This document shows positions 20,772 to 31,712 of a stretch of 64,000 nt of DNA, piece after piece. Each line of letters starts with the position of its first letter. The first letter of the stretch is position 1. The position numbers and the translations under genes are program-made. Under the pieces are notes generated by a model that ran no database searches, was not told the origin of the DNA, and saw only the letters and a program-made list of their open reading frames with translations. Origin of the DNA: Ovis canadensis (taxonomy: Eukaryota; Chordata; Mammalia; Artiodactyla; Bovidae); contig NC_091263.1 of NCBI RefSeq assembly GCF_042477335.2, positions 70,984,501 to 71,048,500 on the forward strand, in the 5' to 3' direction.

Positions 20772-20970
20772 CTGGGCTTCCCAGGTGGCGCTAGTGGTCA
20801 AGAACCTGCTTACCAACGCAGGAGACTAGGACTCGGGTTGGATCCCTAGTATTGGGAAGATCTCCTGGAGAAGTTTCTTCAATATTCCTGCCTGGAGAAT
20901 CCCATGGACAGAGGAGCCTAGAAGGCTACTGTCCATATGGTCGCAAAGAGTCGGAAGTGACAGAGCAGCG
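20772..20970 (+). repeat. Bov-tA SINE
   Basis: Head 'GGGCTTCCCAGGTGGCGC' and BovA body to 'TCGCAAAGAGTCGGAAGTGA'. Confidence 0.9.
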
Positions 20971-21104
20971 TATGGCATATCCATTTTTCCTTGAAGGAAT
21001 TTCTGACTCATTCCTTTTCCCACTTCTGTTCCTCTTCTGAGACCTTTCCTGATTCTAGCTCTCCTGCCTTCTCCTACCACCAAACCAGAGGTCTCCAAAA
21101 TAGG

Positions 21105-21960
21105 TATGTGAGACCCAGTGCATAATGGTCCAGCAATTCCACTCCTCGGTATATGCCTGAAAGCAAGTCAACCAGCCTGAAAACAGGTACTCAGACAAGT
21201 ACGTGTACAAGCATGCCCATAGCAGCACTATGTACAAAGGCCAAAAGATAGAGACAAACCAAAGGTCCATTGACGGATGATGGATAAACTGTGGTATATA
21301 CTTAATATTTGCTGTTGCTCAGTCGCTAAGTCATGTCCAACTGTTTTTGACCCCATGGACTGCAGCCTGCCAGGTTCTTATGTCCTCCACTATTTCCTGG
21401 AGTTTGCTCAAATTCAGAAAAAGACCCTGATGCTGGGAAAGATTGAAGGCAGGAGGAGAAGGGGACGACAGAGGATGAGATGGCTGGATGGTGTCACTGA
21501 CTCAGTGGACACGGGTTTGAGTAAACTCCAGGAGCTGGTGACGGACAGGGAGGCCTGGCGTGCTGTGGTCCATGGGGTCACAAAGAGTCGGACACGACTG
21601 AGTGACTGAACTGAACTGAGTCGGTGAGACTTGCATACTCAGCCATAAAAAGGAATGAAGTATTGCTGCATGCAACCAGGAGGGTGAACTTTGAAAATAT
21701 TATGCTAAGTGAAAGAAGTCAGAACAAGAGGTCACATATTATATGATTTCATTTATCTGAAATGTCCAGAATAGATAAATCCATAGTGATACATCCATAT
21801 ATTGGTGATTGTCAAGGGCTGAGTGAGGGTAGGAGGGGGAGAAACTGCTTAAAGGGTTAAGGTCTTTACTTTGCAGTGATGGAAATGTTTTGGAAGTAGA
21901 AGTGGTGGTTGTATAACATAGAGAATGCACTAAGTGCCACTTTAAAATGAACTTTATATT
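21105..21960 (+). repeat. L1 LINE fragment interrupted by BovB pieces
   Basis: L1-like phrases 'CAGCAATTCCACTCCTCGGT', 'GGATAAACTGTGGTATATAC' and, after the break, 'AGCCATAAAAAGGAATGAAG' and 'CTAAGTGAAAGAAGTCAGAA' are in the order expected of a sense L1 3' region. Confidence 0.7.
21309..21620. mobile_element. BovB 3' ends arranged head to head (inverted pair)
   Basis: 21,309-21,416 is a reversed BovB 3' end (GCTGTTGCTCAGTCGCTAAG ... CTGGAGTTTGCTCAAATTC). 21,417-21,620 is a forward BovB 3' end (AAAAAGACCCTGATGCTGGG ... ACTGAGTGACTGAACTG). Both cover the same terminal ~100 bases, so they form an imperfect inverted repeat. Confidence 0.8.
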
Positions 21961-22080
21961 TTTTTCTTTTTGGCTGCACCCAGCAGTATGTGGGACCTTC
22001 ATTCCCTGCCAGGGATTGAACCTGGGCCCTCTGCAGTAGAAACATAGAGGCTTAACCACTGGGCTGGGAGGGGGGAAGTC
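21959..22080 (-). repeat. CHR-type SINE fragment
   Basis: 'TTTTTGGCTGCACCCAGCAG ... CCAGGGATTGAACCTGG ... GGCTTAACCACTGG'. Confidence 0.75.
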
Positions 22081-22083
22081 CAA

Positions 22084-22140
22084 AGTAATTAGCCTCCAAT
22101 TAAAATAAATAAATTTAAATTAAAAAATAAAAATAAAATG
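22084..22140 (+). repeat. L1 3'-terminal scrap
   Basis: 'AGTAATTAGCCTCCAATT' followed by an A/T-rich tail is the terminal sequence of artiodactyl L1. Confidence 0.5.
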
Positions 22141-22254
22141 AACTTTAAATCGTTCACTTTAAAATGGCTAATTTCATGTTATGTGTATTTCACATCAATA
22201 TTTTTTTTTTATAATTTGATACATCGTATTTTCGTTTTTATTTAGTCCAAGAAA

Positions 22255-22362
22255 TTTTTTTCCTCTCTTTGTTTTTTTTTTTGACTTGGGCTCTTAGTTC
22301 CCTGACCAGGGATCAAACCCGTGCCCCCTGCAGTGGAAGCATGGATTCAAGCCCCTCAATAA
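22255..22362 (-). repeat. CHR-type SINE fragment
   Basis: T-rich tail, then 'TTCCCTGACCAGGGATCAAA' and 'CCCCTGCAGTGGAAGC'. Confidence 0.75.
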
Positions 22363-22569
22363 ATTATTTTTGGGACAATGAAGTAACCACTTCAAGCTGG
22401 TCAGCTGACAGGTTTGAATGAGGTACAGGTTCCTTCAACTTTCATGCTGGGCAAATACCAGCTAGGGGTGGTTGAAGAAAGGAGTGGCCTAGGGGTCAGT
22501 CAGTGCTGCTTTGCTGCTGTGCCCTACTCAGTAATGATAGGATAAGCGAAAACTGAAATGATTATAGTT

Positions 22570-22765
22570 AACACTTCTACAGTGTTTGATGTGAGCCTGG
22601 CACTGTTCCAAGTGCTTTACATCCTAGACTCACTAAATCCTTACAACTCTGAGCTGGGTAGTATCCATTTTTCATTACAGATGAGAAACTGAGGAACTGA
22701 GGTTTAAATGACTTGTCCAAGTCACAGATGAGGAAGTGGCAGAGTTCAAACTTGAACCTCGGCGG
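22570..22765 (+). repeat. MIR SINE remnant
   Basis: 'GCACTGTTCCAAGTGCTTTA ... ACAGATGAGAAACTGAGG ... TGACTTGTCCAAGTCACAG'. Confidence 0.8.
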
Positions 22766-22957
22766 TCAGCCTCAACTCCCAGGCTCTGTGCTAAGTGTTT
22801 TCCATGTTTTATCTCATTTAATCCTGTGAGTCACATATTGTTGACTCAGGCTGGGACCTGGGACCCTTCACTGCAATTCTTATACCTTATCTGCCCTTTG
22901 ATCAATTTCTATTGAATAAGGAGGCCAAGAACCTTCACAGGAAACGACGTTGTGAAA

Positions 22958-23261
22958 TTCGTTCAGTAGTGTCCAACTCTTTGTGACCCCATGGACTATA
23001 CAGTACATGGAATTCTCCAGGCCAGAATACTGGAGTGGGTAGCCTTTCCCTTCTCCTGGGGATCTTCCCAACCAAGGGATTGAACCTAGGTCTCCTGCAT
23101 TGCGGGCAGATTATTTACTAGCTGAGCCACAAGGGAAGCCCAAGAATACTGGAGTGGGTAGCCTATCCCTTCTCCAGCAGATCTTCCCGACCCAGGAATC
23201 AAACTGGGGTCTACTGCATTGCAGGTGGATTCTTTACCAACTGAGCTATTGGGGAAGCCCA
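22958..23261 (-). repeat. Bov-tA SINE with duplicated tRNA-like head
   Basis: Minus-strand BovA body, then two reversed tRNA-like heads. The break between them (GGGAAGCCCAAGAATACTGG, near 23,134-23,153) is the same junction seen at 10,073-10,090. Confidence 0.85.
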
Positions 23262-23449
23262 AATATCATTATTATAGGAAATGTCATTATTCCTAATTAA
23301 AAAAATATCCCCTCATGGTCCTCCCTATTCAATGTCTTCCCATCTTTCCCCTGCATGGACTCCCTTTCCATACTTATGCGTATTTGTATACTTATGTATT
23401 TGTCTTTACATATTACTTTATATTTATATATAGGTCCACATACTCTTTT

Positions 23450-23773
23450 TTTAAAAATAATTTTATTTATTTAGGCTCTTCTCTAGTTGCAGCAAGTTTA
23501 GGGGGGCTACTCTCCAGTCGAGGTGTGCGGGCTTCTCATTGCAGCAGCTCTTGCTGCTGTCGAGCACGGCCCTAGCTAGGGCTTGCAGGCTTCACTAGCT
23601 GCAGTACATGGCGCAGTAGTTGCGGATCCTGGGTTCTAGGGCACAGGCTCAGCAGTTAAGGCACATGAGCTTAGCTGCTCCTCGGCATGTGGGATCTTCC
23701 CGGATCAGGAATGGAACCCCTGTCTCTTGTATTGGCAGGTGGATTCTTTTCCACTGAGCCACCGAGGAAGCCG
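23450..23773 (-). repeat. CHR-type SINE
   Basis: A-rich edge, 'TTTATTTATTTAGGCTCTTC', body and head with 'GGATCAGGAATGGAACCC', ending at GAGGAAGCC. Confidence 0.85.
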
Positions 23774-23789
23774 AGTCCTACACATAGTG

Positions 23790-24275
23790 TTGCTTCATCT
23801 TCATTTCCCTTTATACTGTACATAGGACTGACTATATTTTCTTTGGCTTTCTCTTTACAAGACAGAGCTTTTGATTATTGCTGACTTCCCAATACGGAGA
23901 ATAACATCAGGCTTTCAATAAAAATTTAAATTAAAAAATGTACATGGTGTTGGGTAGCATTGTGTGCCCCTGTGAGAATGAACAGTCATTCTGTACATGT
24001 TCTACTTTTTAAAATGTAATGTCTTCGATGAAAAAAAAAATCAGTATATAGAACTAGCTGATTCTTTTTAACAAATGGATATCATGGACTGTGGAGATAG
24101 CACCCTTTATTTGAGCAGTTTCCTTTTTAACTAAGTAACATTTTTTTCCAGTGTCATCTCTAAGGCAAACAGCATGGCAATGAACATTTTAGCGAGTGCC
24201 TTTTTGTGCTCTAGAATTAGTGTCCAGAGCGGACCTGCTGGGGCGATGGGTATATGCATTAAAATATCCATTTGT
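23790..24275 (-). repeat. Probable old L1 fragment
   Basis: Scattered L1-like phrases near 24,175-24,270 ('AATGAACATTTTAGCGAGTG', 'CCTGCTGGGGCGATGGGT'). Highly diverged. Confidence 0.35.
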
Positions 24276-24276
24276 T

Positions 24277-24471
24277 GGTGCTGTTTAGTAGCTACACTGT
24301 GTCTCTTTTGCAACTCTATGGACTGTAGCCGCCAGGCTCCTCTGTCCATGGGGTTTCCCAAGCAAGAATACTGGAGTGGGTAGCCGTTCCCTTCTTCAGC
24401 GGTCTTTCAGACTCAGGGATCCAACCTGGGTCTCCTGCAGGCAGACTCTTTCCCGTCTGAGCCAGCAAGGA
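24277..24471 (-). repeat. Bov-tA SINE
   Basis: Minus-strand Bov-tA with 'GGACTGTAGCCGCCAGGCTC' and head remnant 'GGGATCCAACCTGGGTCTCC'. It sits about 220 bases left of the CpG island. Confidence 0.85.
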
Positions 24472-24975
24472 ACTGAGACTCAAAAGTTTACTGACTTTCC
24501 CACATGATGGGTAAACGACAGAGTCGCGATGTGTCTCCTGATGCGTCGGACTCCAGGGAGAACACGCCAAAGCTGGACACTGTTCTCTACACTGAGTCCT
24601 CGGGCTCATTTGGTTATCTCTGGACCTTGAGATATCACCAGGCTGGCCTTCTTCTCCCTTTTAAGTCTCAGACTCCTTCGGGGCAGCTAAACTCTGACCC
24701 TCCTCGACCGCCACTCCGTTGGCCGATCAGCACCCGCCCTAGAGCCTTTACGGCTCGGAAATGGCGACCAGCGCGATCTCTAGGCCACGCCCACTGGAAG
24801 GTGGGACCAGAGTTCAGGCCAGAGCGATGGATGCCCGAGCCAAGTTTGAAGTCGGCTCCTAGGCGGGCTCGCGCAGAAGCAGAGCTGGTGGCGGCGCAGG
24901 TCGGGAGGAGGAGCACCGAATGTAGGGCTCGCCTGCCGGGGCCGCCCGAGAGTCTCTCAAGTGCGGGCGCTGGGG

Positions 24976-24994
24976 CCGCCATCTTAGATGGCGG
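24976..24994. promoter_or_regulatory. Paired YY1-type motif (palindrome)
   Basis: CCGCCATCT and AGATGGCGG face each other around one T, a 9+1+9 inverted repeat. Each arm carries the ATGGCGG core of the YY1 consensus. YY1 sites close to the start of transcription are common in housekeeping promoters, so the start probably lies within a few tens of bases. Confidence 0.7.
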
Positions 24995-25261
24995 GATTAA
25001 GGCGAGAACGAGAGTGAGACGGGAAGGCTTTCCTGCCGCTCTTGGGCCCCGGAGAGGGACAGGTGGCCGGGCTTTGGGGTGTGTGCCCTGAGGCCGCGGA
25101 GCGCGAGTGGGACAATGCGAGAGCTGCCCGGGGCCCCGTCCCCTGGGCTGGGGACGCGCCGAATGTGATCGCCTCCCGCTCCCTCACCCGCCGCGGGGAG
25201 GAGGAGCGGACCAGACGCCGCCGCCGGACGACTGGACGCGGAGGCGGCCGGGCTCCCTCAG
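24995..25261 (+). other. Candidate first exon, 5' untranslated
   Basis: The 3' border is a near-consensus donor (CAG|GTAGGC at 25,259-25,267). The 5' border is unknown; the YY1-type pair suggests a start nearby. The exon contains a short upstream open frame, ATG at 25,115-25,117 (A at -3) to TGA at 25,166-25,168, 17 codons. No long coding frame reads across the donor, so it is most likely non-coding. The gene is not identified. Confidence 0.6.
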
Positions 25262-25627
25262 GTAGGCTGCAGGGCCGGGCCCTGGGAGCGGGGCGGCGGG
25301 GCTGAGTGGGCCGGGTTCCCGGGCGGCCCGGCTAGGGCGTCGCTGACGGAACGGCCCCGCGGCGGTCGGGCGGAGGGCCGGGCCAGGCCGCTGTCACCCC
25401 GGGTGGCGCTGGGCGGGCGGGGGCCCCGGGGCTCGGTGTCATGGCCGGCGAGCCGAGTCCCCACATTCCCCACTCAGGATTTCCTTGTGTTTCGGGGAGA
25501 CGTGCGGGCGCCACCCGAGTTCCCGTTGCACAGTCCTTGTGTTTCGGCCACGGGAAAATCCGCCCAGCGACGCCTCGAATCCGTGTTGTCACTGAGGTGG
25601 ACCACCGTCGTTTCTTTCTGGCCGCAG

Positions 25628-25680
25628 AGTGGGGGGACCCGGGCTTGCATCTTCTCTCAAGTGACACCCTTTTCGGGAAG
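25628..25680 (+). other. Candidate small alternative 5' exon
   Basis: A pyrimidine-rich acceptor (TTTCTTTCTGGCCGCAG, ending 25,627) and a strong donor (AAG|GTGAGA at 25,678-25,686) bracket 53 bases inside the CpG island. Alternatively the donor belongs to a second first exon that starts inside the island. Confidence 0.35.
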
Positions 25681-28125
25681 GTGAGAGCGGTCGGGGACAA
25701 GAGGAGGAAGTAGGTCGGTGTCCCACCACAAAGGACGGGATCGGGGCCTCCCCTTGGGGCTCAGGACTCTGCGCGTTACTGATGATACCGTTGGGATGCT
25801 TATACTGACGGTCGGCCCCAGGATGCTTGGGAATAAAGATCCAGGGCTCCTTTGTGTGAAGTGAGAGCCGCCTGGACGCTTCGGCTGTGCAGCTGCAGAG
25901 GCTCTGCAGAGCTAGTCGATGCCCCGAGAGAGGCGTTTGGACGTGAGGAGAGGCGAGGCGGCTGTGTTCATTCATTGTTCTCTCTCAGGGGGCCAGGGTG
26001 TGCCCCTTTCTCTGGTGGGAGGAAGGTTAGGGTCTGCTGTGCCTCCTCTAGGTGTGACGGGGTTCTGAAAAGTCGTAAGGAGGGAATGGATTCAGCCCGC
26101 GTTCATTATTTCTGCCTGCTTCGTCCGCTCGGGTCTGAGTGGAGGTAGGCGGCCCCTCTGTTCGCTCCCAAATGTGAAAACAAGACGCTGTGATTAGGGT
26201 GGGTTTACCCAGGGTCGTGCTAGTTTGGTACGACTCATTTTGCTTGGGGGAGTTGACGGAGCATGTAGACTGGAGGGGGATTTTCGTGCTGAGCAAATGC
26301 TCTTCAGGTGGGGAGGGCGGAGCAGGCTAAGCTGAGGAAACAGCTGGTACAGAGGCCCCGAGATGTGCAGGAGTTGGAATGAATTTGGGGAGCAGCGAGC
26401 CGTCTGGGGTGCAGGAAGGAAGTGGTGAGAGATGAGGGTCTGAAACAAAGGTTGCCTAGCTTGCGAAGGATCTTTCTTTGTTGAAGATCGTGAGCTAGTT
26501 GGTTTAATTGGAGTTATTTTAGACGAATGTTGCTAATTTTCTTGCTGATAATCGATTTTCCCCCTTCTCTTGATGATGTTAAAGCTGTTAGTAATTGCAC
26601 AGATTTACTTTGTTAAGCTCCGTCAAGAACATTTTGATAAATGCTTTACGTCAAATATTTTGCTCTTGCACTGTGGTGAATGAACAGAATTCATATTTCT
26701 CGGGATTCTTGCAAAAGGTTCTTCTGAAGTTGTGCTTGCTCACAAAAGTGTTGTCTTTATAAATGTAAGGCAGTCTACTAATACCGCATTTTAAATGGTT
26801 GTTGACAACATAAATTGTGCTCCCCAGTTGCTTAGAAATTGGCAGATTATATGAAACATCTGAAAAATTGTAGAATGCAACTATTTCTAGTTTAGTAGAT
26901 GTTTTATATAGTAAACTGTTCGGATTGATTCTGTGGATTCCAGTTCTGTTTTAAAGTCTTTAGCTCTATGAACATAATTTTCCCCAAAGAGCTGTATTGT
27001 TGTGCTTAATGTTTGTGCTAAAGTGACTATTATGATATTAACAGACTTCATCTAGAAGTTCCTGAATCTTTTTTGGGTTGTGATGATTATATACCACTCC
27101 AGAACATTAAGATTAAAATTCTTTTGGTTTGTTTTCACCCTTATCACTTTAAGGGCTTGCTGTTTAAAATGCAACAGAAACATTTGACCCAGTTGAACAC
27201 AGGATACTTGGGAAAATTAACCTGTTACTCTTTCTGTGTAAAAGCTTATTATCTTTTAGATATACAGTGTTTGTGATTATAAGTTGTAGTGAAATTGCTT
27301 AGTTTTCTAAAATTCTTATTTAACAACAATTAAAAGATGTGTATGCCTTCAAAGGAGAAGGCTTGAGTGAAGTACAGGAGAACATATTTTATAGGTTTTG
27401 GTTTTGCAGGAGAAAACAGTGAGAAGCAGATTAAGCTGGTCACTTATGATGAAAAGTATCTAAAAGATCAAATGGAGAATGGTTAAACATTAAGTATTAT
27501 ATTTTAACTGCTCTGAGACTAGTTGGTTTTAGTTTAAAACAGGCCACTTGTGAAATCCAAAGTAGAAGTTTGCTCTGAGGATTAAACAGCAACTTCTTGG
27601 AAGTTAAATTTGACTTCTCCAGAAGCACTAGGTTACTTATTAAATGGAAAATATAATTAATAACTTCAAATTACTATTTCAAGTAACCTGTTTGTAGTAG
27701 GTGCATGATTCTATCACATTTTAATTCCAGATAAAGCTTTGTTAATAACCTGTTGCCTAAAAATAGAAAAATGTTACATGGGGAGTGCTTTTGTTTGCAT
27801 GTTAACATAATAGCCCATACATCATAATCCTGGTCTTGGGAGGAGCTTGTTAGATGAACAGCATGCCTTAATGTTGACTTGCAGAAGAGAATTTTAACTA
27901 GTGCCTTTGAAAGGCAGTGGACTATGTGACAGTGGGGGGTTTATGAAACCATAAAGTCAAGCTTTGACTTAAAAAGATCTTTTGTTTTTTAAATCATGTG
28001 TGTTGTGAAAGTCAGTTCTCCGAAAAAAATGACTGTAGTTGGAAAATTGTTCACCTTGACTAAATTAATTGGGACATCAAGGGACACTTGGGTTCATTTA
28101 GGATGAGGTTGTTTAGGGTTTTGGT

Positions 28126-28170
28126 TGTTGTGCGTGTGTGTGTGTATCTTTGTGTGTATCTTTGTGTATG
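28126..28170 (+). repeat. GT-rich simple repeat
   Basis: Imperfect (GT)n with TATCTT interruptions ('GTGTGTGTGTATCTTTGTGT'). Confidence 0.85.
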
Positions 28171-29164
28171 GATGTCTAAGAATTCTTATTTGCTAAACTG
28201 CCCAGGTTGCAAATGTGATACTAGTTATTTGTGTTACAATTCAGTTAGTATTTTTGGTACAGGGTTTAACTACCTTGCCCATAATCCTTAGGATAGTAAA
28301 TGGCTGTTTTTTTTTTTTCCTTGCCTTAAAGTTGTGAGTAAAAATTCCTTAATTACATATTATAGTTTTCATCTTTAATTTTATAGTGGTTGAGTCATTC
28401 TGTTGCTCCTTTTCTCCCAGGATACTTGTGAAGCTCACAATGATTTTAGTAGTTAACTTCAGATCTGTTAGCCTTTCTCCTAAAATTACTCCTAGAATGT
28501 CAGTTTAACCAAGGAAAATGTCAACTGGGTGTTGCTCCTTTGTTACTGGTTTTGGCCCAGGCTATCTCAAGTCTCTTTGGCAACTCACTCAAGAAGTGTG
28601 TTAATTGCTTCACATTCCAATCAGTGTAGATAGTTTTTCTTGAGGAACACTTGACACATAGTTTTATTTTTAGATCAGATTCTAAGGGATTTTACTGGGT
28701 GGGGATTAACAATCGTAAAACTGATTTGGAATTAAAACCTTTGTGATTTAGAAATTGTTCACATTTTTGGTTAATGAATGGGAAGTCACAGGCAGTGAAA
28801 ATGTTTTAGGGGAACCAGATATGTCTAATTGCTTCTGAGGATCCTGGTGGACTATATGGGTGACATCTTCTTTCTGCCTGTTGGGTTTCATGTACTGTCA
28901 TCCAGTAGCAAGAGTAAATAATACATCTTTACTGTTTTAGTCAAGACTTATCTCCTGTTTATTGTCTTCCATCCTGCTGGGGAAGGGAAAAGTGGTATGA
29001 TTTCTTTGAAGCTACTTAATACTAGGCATCACATTTGGACAGAGTATTTACTTTCTTCATCCGTAAACATTTCTGATGGAAGAGTCCGGCTAGTAATGGT
29101 TAACTATGTTACTGGGTCTTTAAAATTATGAGTTGTCATTCTTAATCTGGGTTTTATGGGGACA

Positions 29165-29435
29165 TACTTCTTTTTTTTCTTTTCAAAATTAAAAAAATAT
29201 AATAGTGTAATTGCTTTACAATGTTGTGTTACTTTCTGCTCTGTAACACTGGGAATCAGCTATATGTATACATATATTCCCTCCTTCTTAATCTTCCCCC
29301 AGCCCCCGCCCCACCTCTCTAGGTCATCACGGAGCACCCAGCTGAGCTCAGCTTCCTTACAGCTATCTGTTCTACACATGGTAGTGTATATATGTCAGTG
29401 CTTACTCTCAGAATTCACCCCATCCCATACTTTTC
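29165..29435 (-). repeat. Ruminant L1 3' end
   Basis: T-rich start, 'TGTAATTGCTTTACAATG' and 'AATCAGCTATATGTATACAT', the reversed artiodactyl L1 terminal region. Confidence 0.75.
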
Positions 29436-29474
29436 CATGTTAGATGGCTTTTAACATCTGTCCTTTACCTAGGT

Positions 29475-30433
29475 TTCAGTTCAGTTCAGTCGCTCAGTTG
29501 TGTCAGACTCTCTGCGACCCCGTGAATCGCAGCACGCCAGGCCTCCCTGCCCATCACCAATTCCCGGAGTTCACTCAAACTCATGTCCATCGAGTCGGTG
29601 ATGCCATCCAGCCATCTCATCCTCTGTCATCCCCTTCTCCTCCTGCCCCCAATCCCTCCCAGCATCAGGGTCTTTTCCAGTGAGTCAATTCTTCGCATGA
29701 GGTGGCCAAAGTATTGAAGTTTCAGCTTTAACATCAGTCCTTCCAATGAACACCCAGGACCTATCTCCTTTAGGATGGACTAGTTGGATCTCCTTGCAGT
29801 ACAAGGGACTCTCAAGAGTCTTCTCCAACACCACAGTTCAAAAGCATCAATTCTTGGCGCTCAGCTTTCTTCACAGTCCAACTCTCACATCCATACATGA
29901 CCACAGGAAAAACCATAGCCTTGACTAGACGGACCTTTGTTAGCAAAGTAATGTCTCTGCTTTTGAATATGCCATCTAGGTTGGTCATAACTTTCCTTCC
30001 AAGGAGTAAGTGTCTTTTAATTTCATGGCTGCAGTCACCATCTGCAGTGATTTTGGAGCCCCCAAAAATAAAGTCTGACACTGTTTCCACTGTTTCCCCA
30101 TCTATTTCCCATGGAGTGATGGGACCAGATGCCATGATCTTCGTTTTCTGAATGTTGAGCTTTAAGCCAACTTTTTCACTCTCTTTCACTTTCATCAAGA
30201 GGCTTTTTAGTTCCTCTTCACTTTCTGCCATAAGGGTGGTGTCATCTGCATATCTGAGGTTATTGATATTTCTCCTGGCAATCTTGATTCCAGCTTGTGC
30301 TTCCTCCAGCCCAGTGTTTCTCATGATGTACTCTGCATAGAAGTTAATAAGCAGGGTGAAAATATACATCCTTGACGTACTCCTTTTCCTATTTGGAACC
30401 AGTCTGTTGTTCAGTTCTAACTGTTGCTTCCTG
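29475..30433 (-). mobile_element. BovB LINE, 3' part with reverse-transcriptase remnant
   Basis: Reversed BovB from its 3' end (TTCAGTTCAGTCGCTCAG) to about 30,433, where matching stops: a 5'-truncated copy. The minus-strand reading frame keeps an intact catalytic YADD box (30,241-30,252; residues 'NNLRYADDTTLMAESEEELK') and the C-terminal 'MVFPVVMYGCESWTVKKAER' region. The open frame extends to 30,579 but its N-terminal part is not BovB. It lacks the endonuclease and the palm motifs upstream, so it cannot move on its own. Confidence 0.9.
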
Positions 30434-30589
30434 ACGTTAGGGTAGATGGAATCCTGAGTTTTCCTTAGAAGAACATGACTTTTGTTCTCTGTGGCAAATC
30501 TCATTAGGAATCTCAGTTTCTGGGAGAGGCATTTCCCTGGATCTAGATAGATTATTTTGAAAGGAGTTCCCATTTGCATTTTAAAAAGT

Positions 30590-31250
30590 TTGTTTCTGGC
30601 AGAAAAAACTGGAGAAACTTTAGATGTTCAACAATAAGTAAACTGTGGGACAGCCCCTTATGGGGCACAGTGCTGTTCTTGAACTGTGGCATATATGAAG
30701 CATTTATGACACAAGAAATGCTATGTCTGAATGATTGTAGTTCTGTTAAAAACACAACATTTAATACAATGGAATGTTATTCAGTAGTGAAAAGGAATTC
30801 ATCTGAGCAAACTCCAGGAGATAGTGAAGAGCAGGGAAACCTGGCATGCTACAGTCTGTGGGGTCTCAGAGTTGGACATGACTCAGGGACAGAACAACAA
30901 CAAAACCGATACATTCTCCAGTATGTATAAACCTTGCAAACATCATGTTAAATAAAGGAGTCAGTCAGAAAACCCAAAATATTCTGTGATTCTTTTTGCA
31001 TGAAGTGCCCAAAACAGGCAAATCTGCAGAGACAAAGTAGATTTGTGGTTACCAGTGGCTGGAGGGAGAGGGGAATGTCAGTGAACAGTGATAGGGGTTT
31101 CTTTTTGAAGTATTGAAAATGTTCTGAAATTGATTGTGAAGGTAAATGTACCACTCTGTGAGTCTAATAAAAGCCATGGAGTTGTACACTTTAAATGGGT
31201 GACTTGTATGGGATGGAAGTTATATCTCAAGCTTTAAAAACAAAAACTCA
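30590..31250 (+). repeat. Old L1 LINE 3' region with a small BovB tail inserted
   Basis: Sense L1 phrases 'ATACAATGGAATGTTATTCA', 'CAGAGACAAAGTAGATTTGT' and 'TGTACACTTTAAATGGGTGA'. BovB sequence (30,808-30,903, ending AGGGACAGAACAACAACAAA) interrupts it. Confidence 0.75.
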
Positions 31251-31443
31251 AAGCCTACACATAGGAAGAAAGTACATGTAGATGTTACTAGTTGTTGTTA
31301 AACAGAAATTAATTATTATTACTTTATATTACTTTTCATTGTCTCTGAATATATTGATTTATAATAAAAAACATATAAAGATATAAAGATAAATTCTATT
31401 CATGTTGTGGGCCCTTATGTCCCTCAGACATTCAGTCACTCTC

Positions 31444-31459
31444 AGTTGTCATGACAACT
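31444..31459. promoter_or_regulatory. Perfect palindrome resembling an RFX X-box
   Basis: AGTTGTCATGACAACT is its own reverse complement. The inner GTTGTCATGACAAC differs from the symmetrical RFX site (GTTGCCATGGCAAC) by one mirrored base. Function is only suggested. Confidence 0.3.
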
Positions 31460-31623
31460 ATATTTTTACGCTTCTTTCAGCTGTGTTCTACTTTCTCCAG
31501 GTTACTTCAGGCTTTTATCACTGAATTTGCCTGAGCTATCCTTAGAATTTCTAAACTGAACTCCTTTTTCTTGTTTCTTTCAGTTGCATTTTTCACGTTA
31601 CTGCCAGATTCACTTTTTAAATG

Positions 31624-31710
31624 TATATTGTTCAGTCGTGAAATTGAGTCCAACTCCTTGTGACCCCATAGACTGCAGCATGCCAGGCTTCCCTGTCCCT
31701 CACCAGAATC
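31624..31710 (-). repeat. BovB LINE 3' end scrap
   Basis: 'TGTTCAGTCGTGAAATTGAG ... GCATGCCAGGCTTCCCTGTC'. Cut by the following SINE. Confidence 0.75.
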
Positions 31711-31712
31711 TT

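Larger units (their letters stand above)
24690..25680 (+). promoter_or_regulatory. CpG island promoter of an unidentified rightward gene
   Basis: GC and CpG density rise sharply here (for example about ten CpG in 25,201-25,260), in an otherwise AT-rich, CpG-poor window. Motifs seen: CCACGCCCAC (24,785-24,794, Sp/KLF-like), a YY1-type palindrome (24,976-24,994), and GC boxes near 25,289-25,301 and 25,409-25,422. There is no TATA box, so dispersed initiation is expected, as for housekeeping genes. The splice donor at 25,261/25,262 gives the rightward direction. The left part could also drive leftward transcription, but no leftward exon was found. Confidence 0.85.

Noticed and set aside
24504-24690. 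Leftward gene sharing the CpG island as a bidirectional promoter
   Set aside because: No donor-like site or exon could be supported on the minus strand left of the island before the Bov-tA at 24,277-24,471. It remains possible but is unsupported.
24504-25091. 195-codon open frame on the + strand across the CpG island
   Set aside because: GC-rich promoter sequence gives long stop-poor frames in several phases and both strands. The protein is low-complexity, arginine-rich and unrecognised, and it starts inside upstream flank next to a SINE.
27406-27485. Possible exon after TTTGGTTTTGCAG
   Set aside because: The following 70 bases are AT-rich, the only donor candidate (ATG|GTTAAA) is weak, and there is no compositional contrast with the intron.
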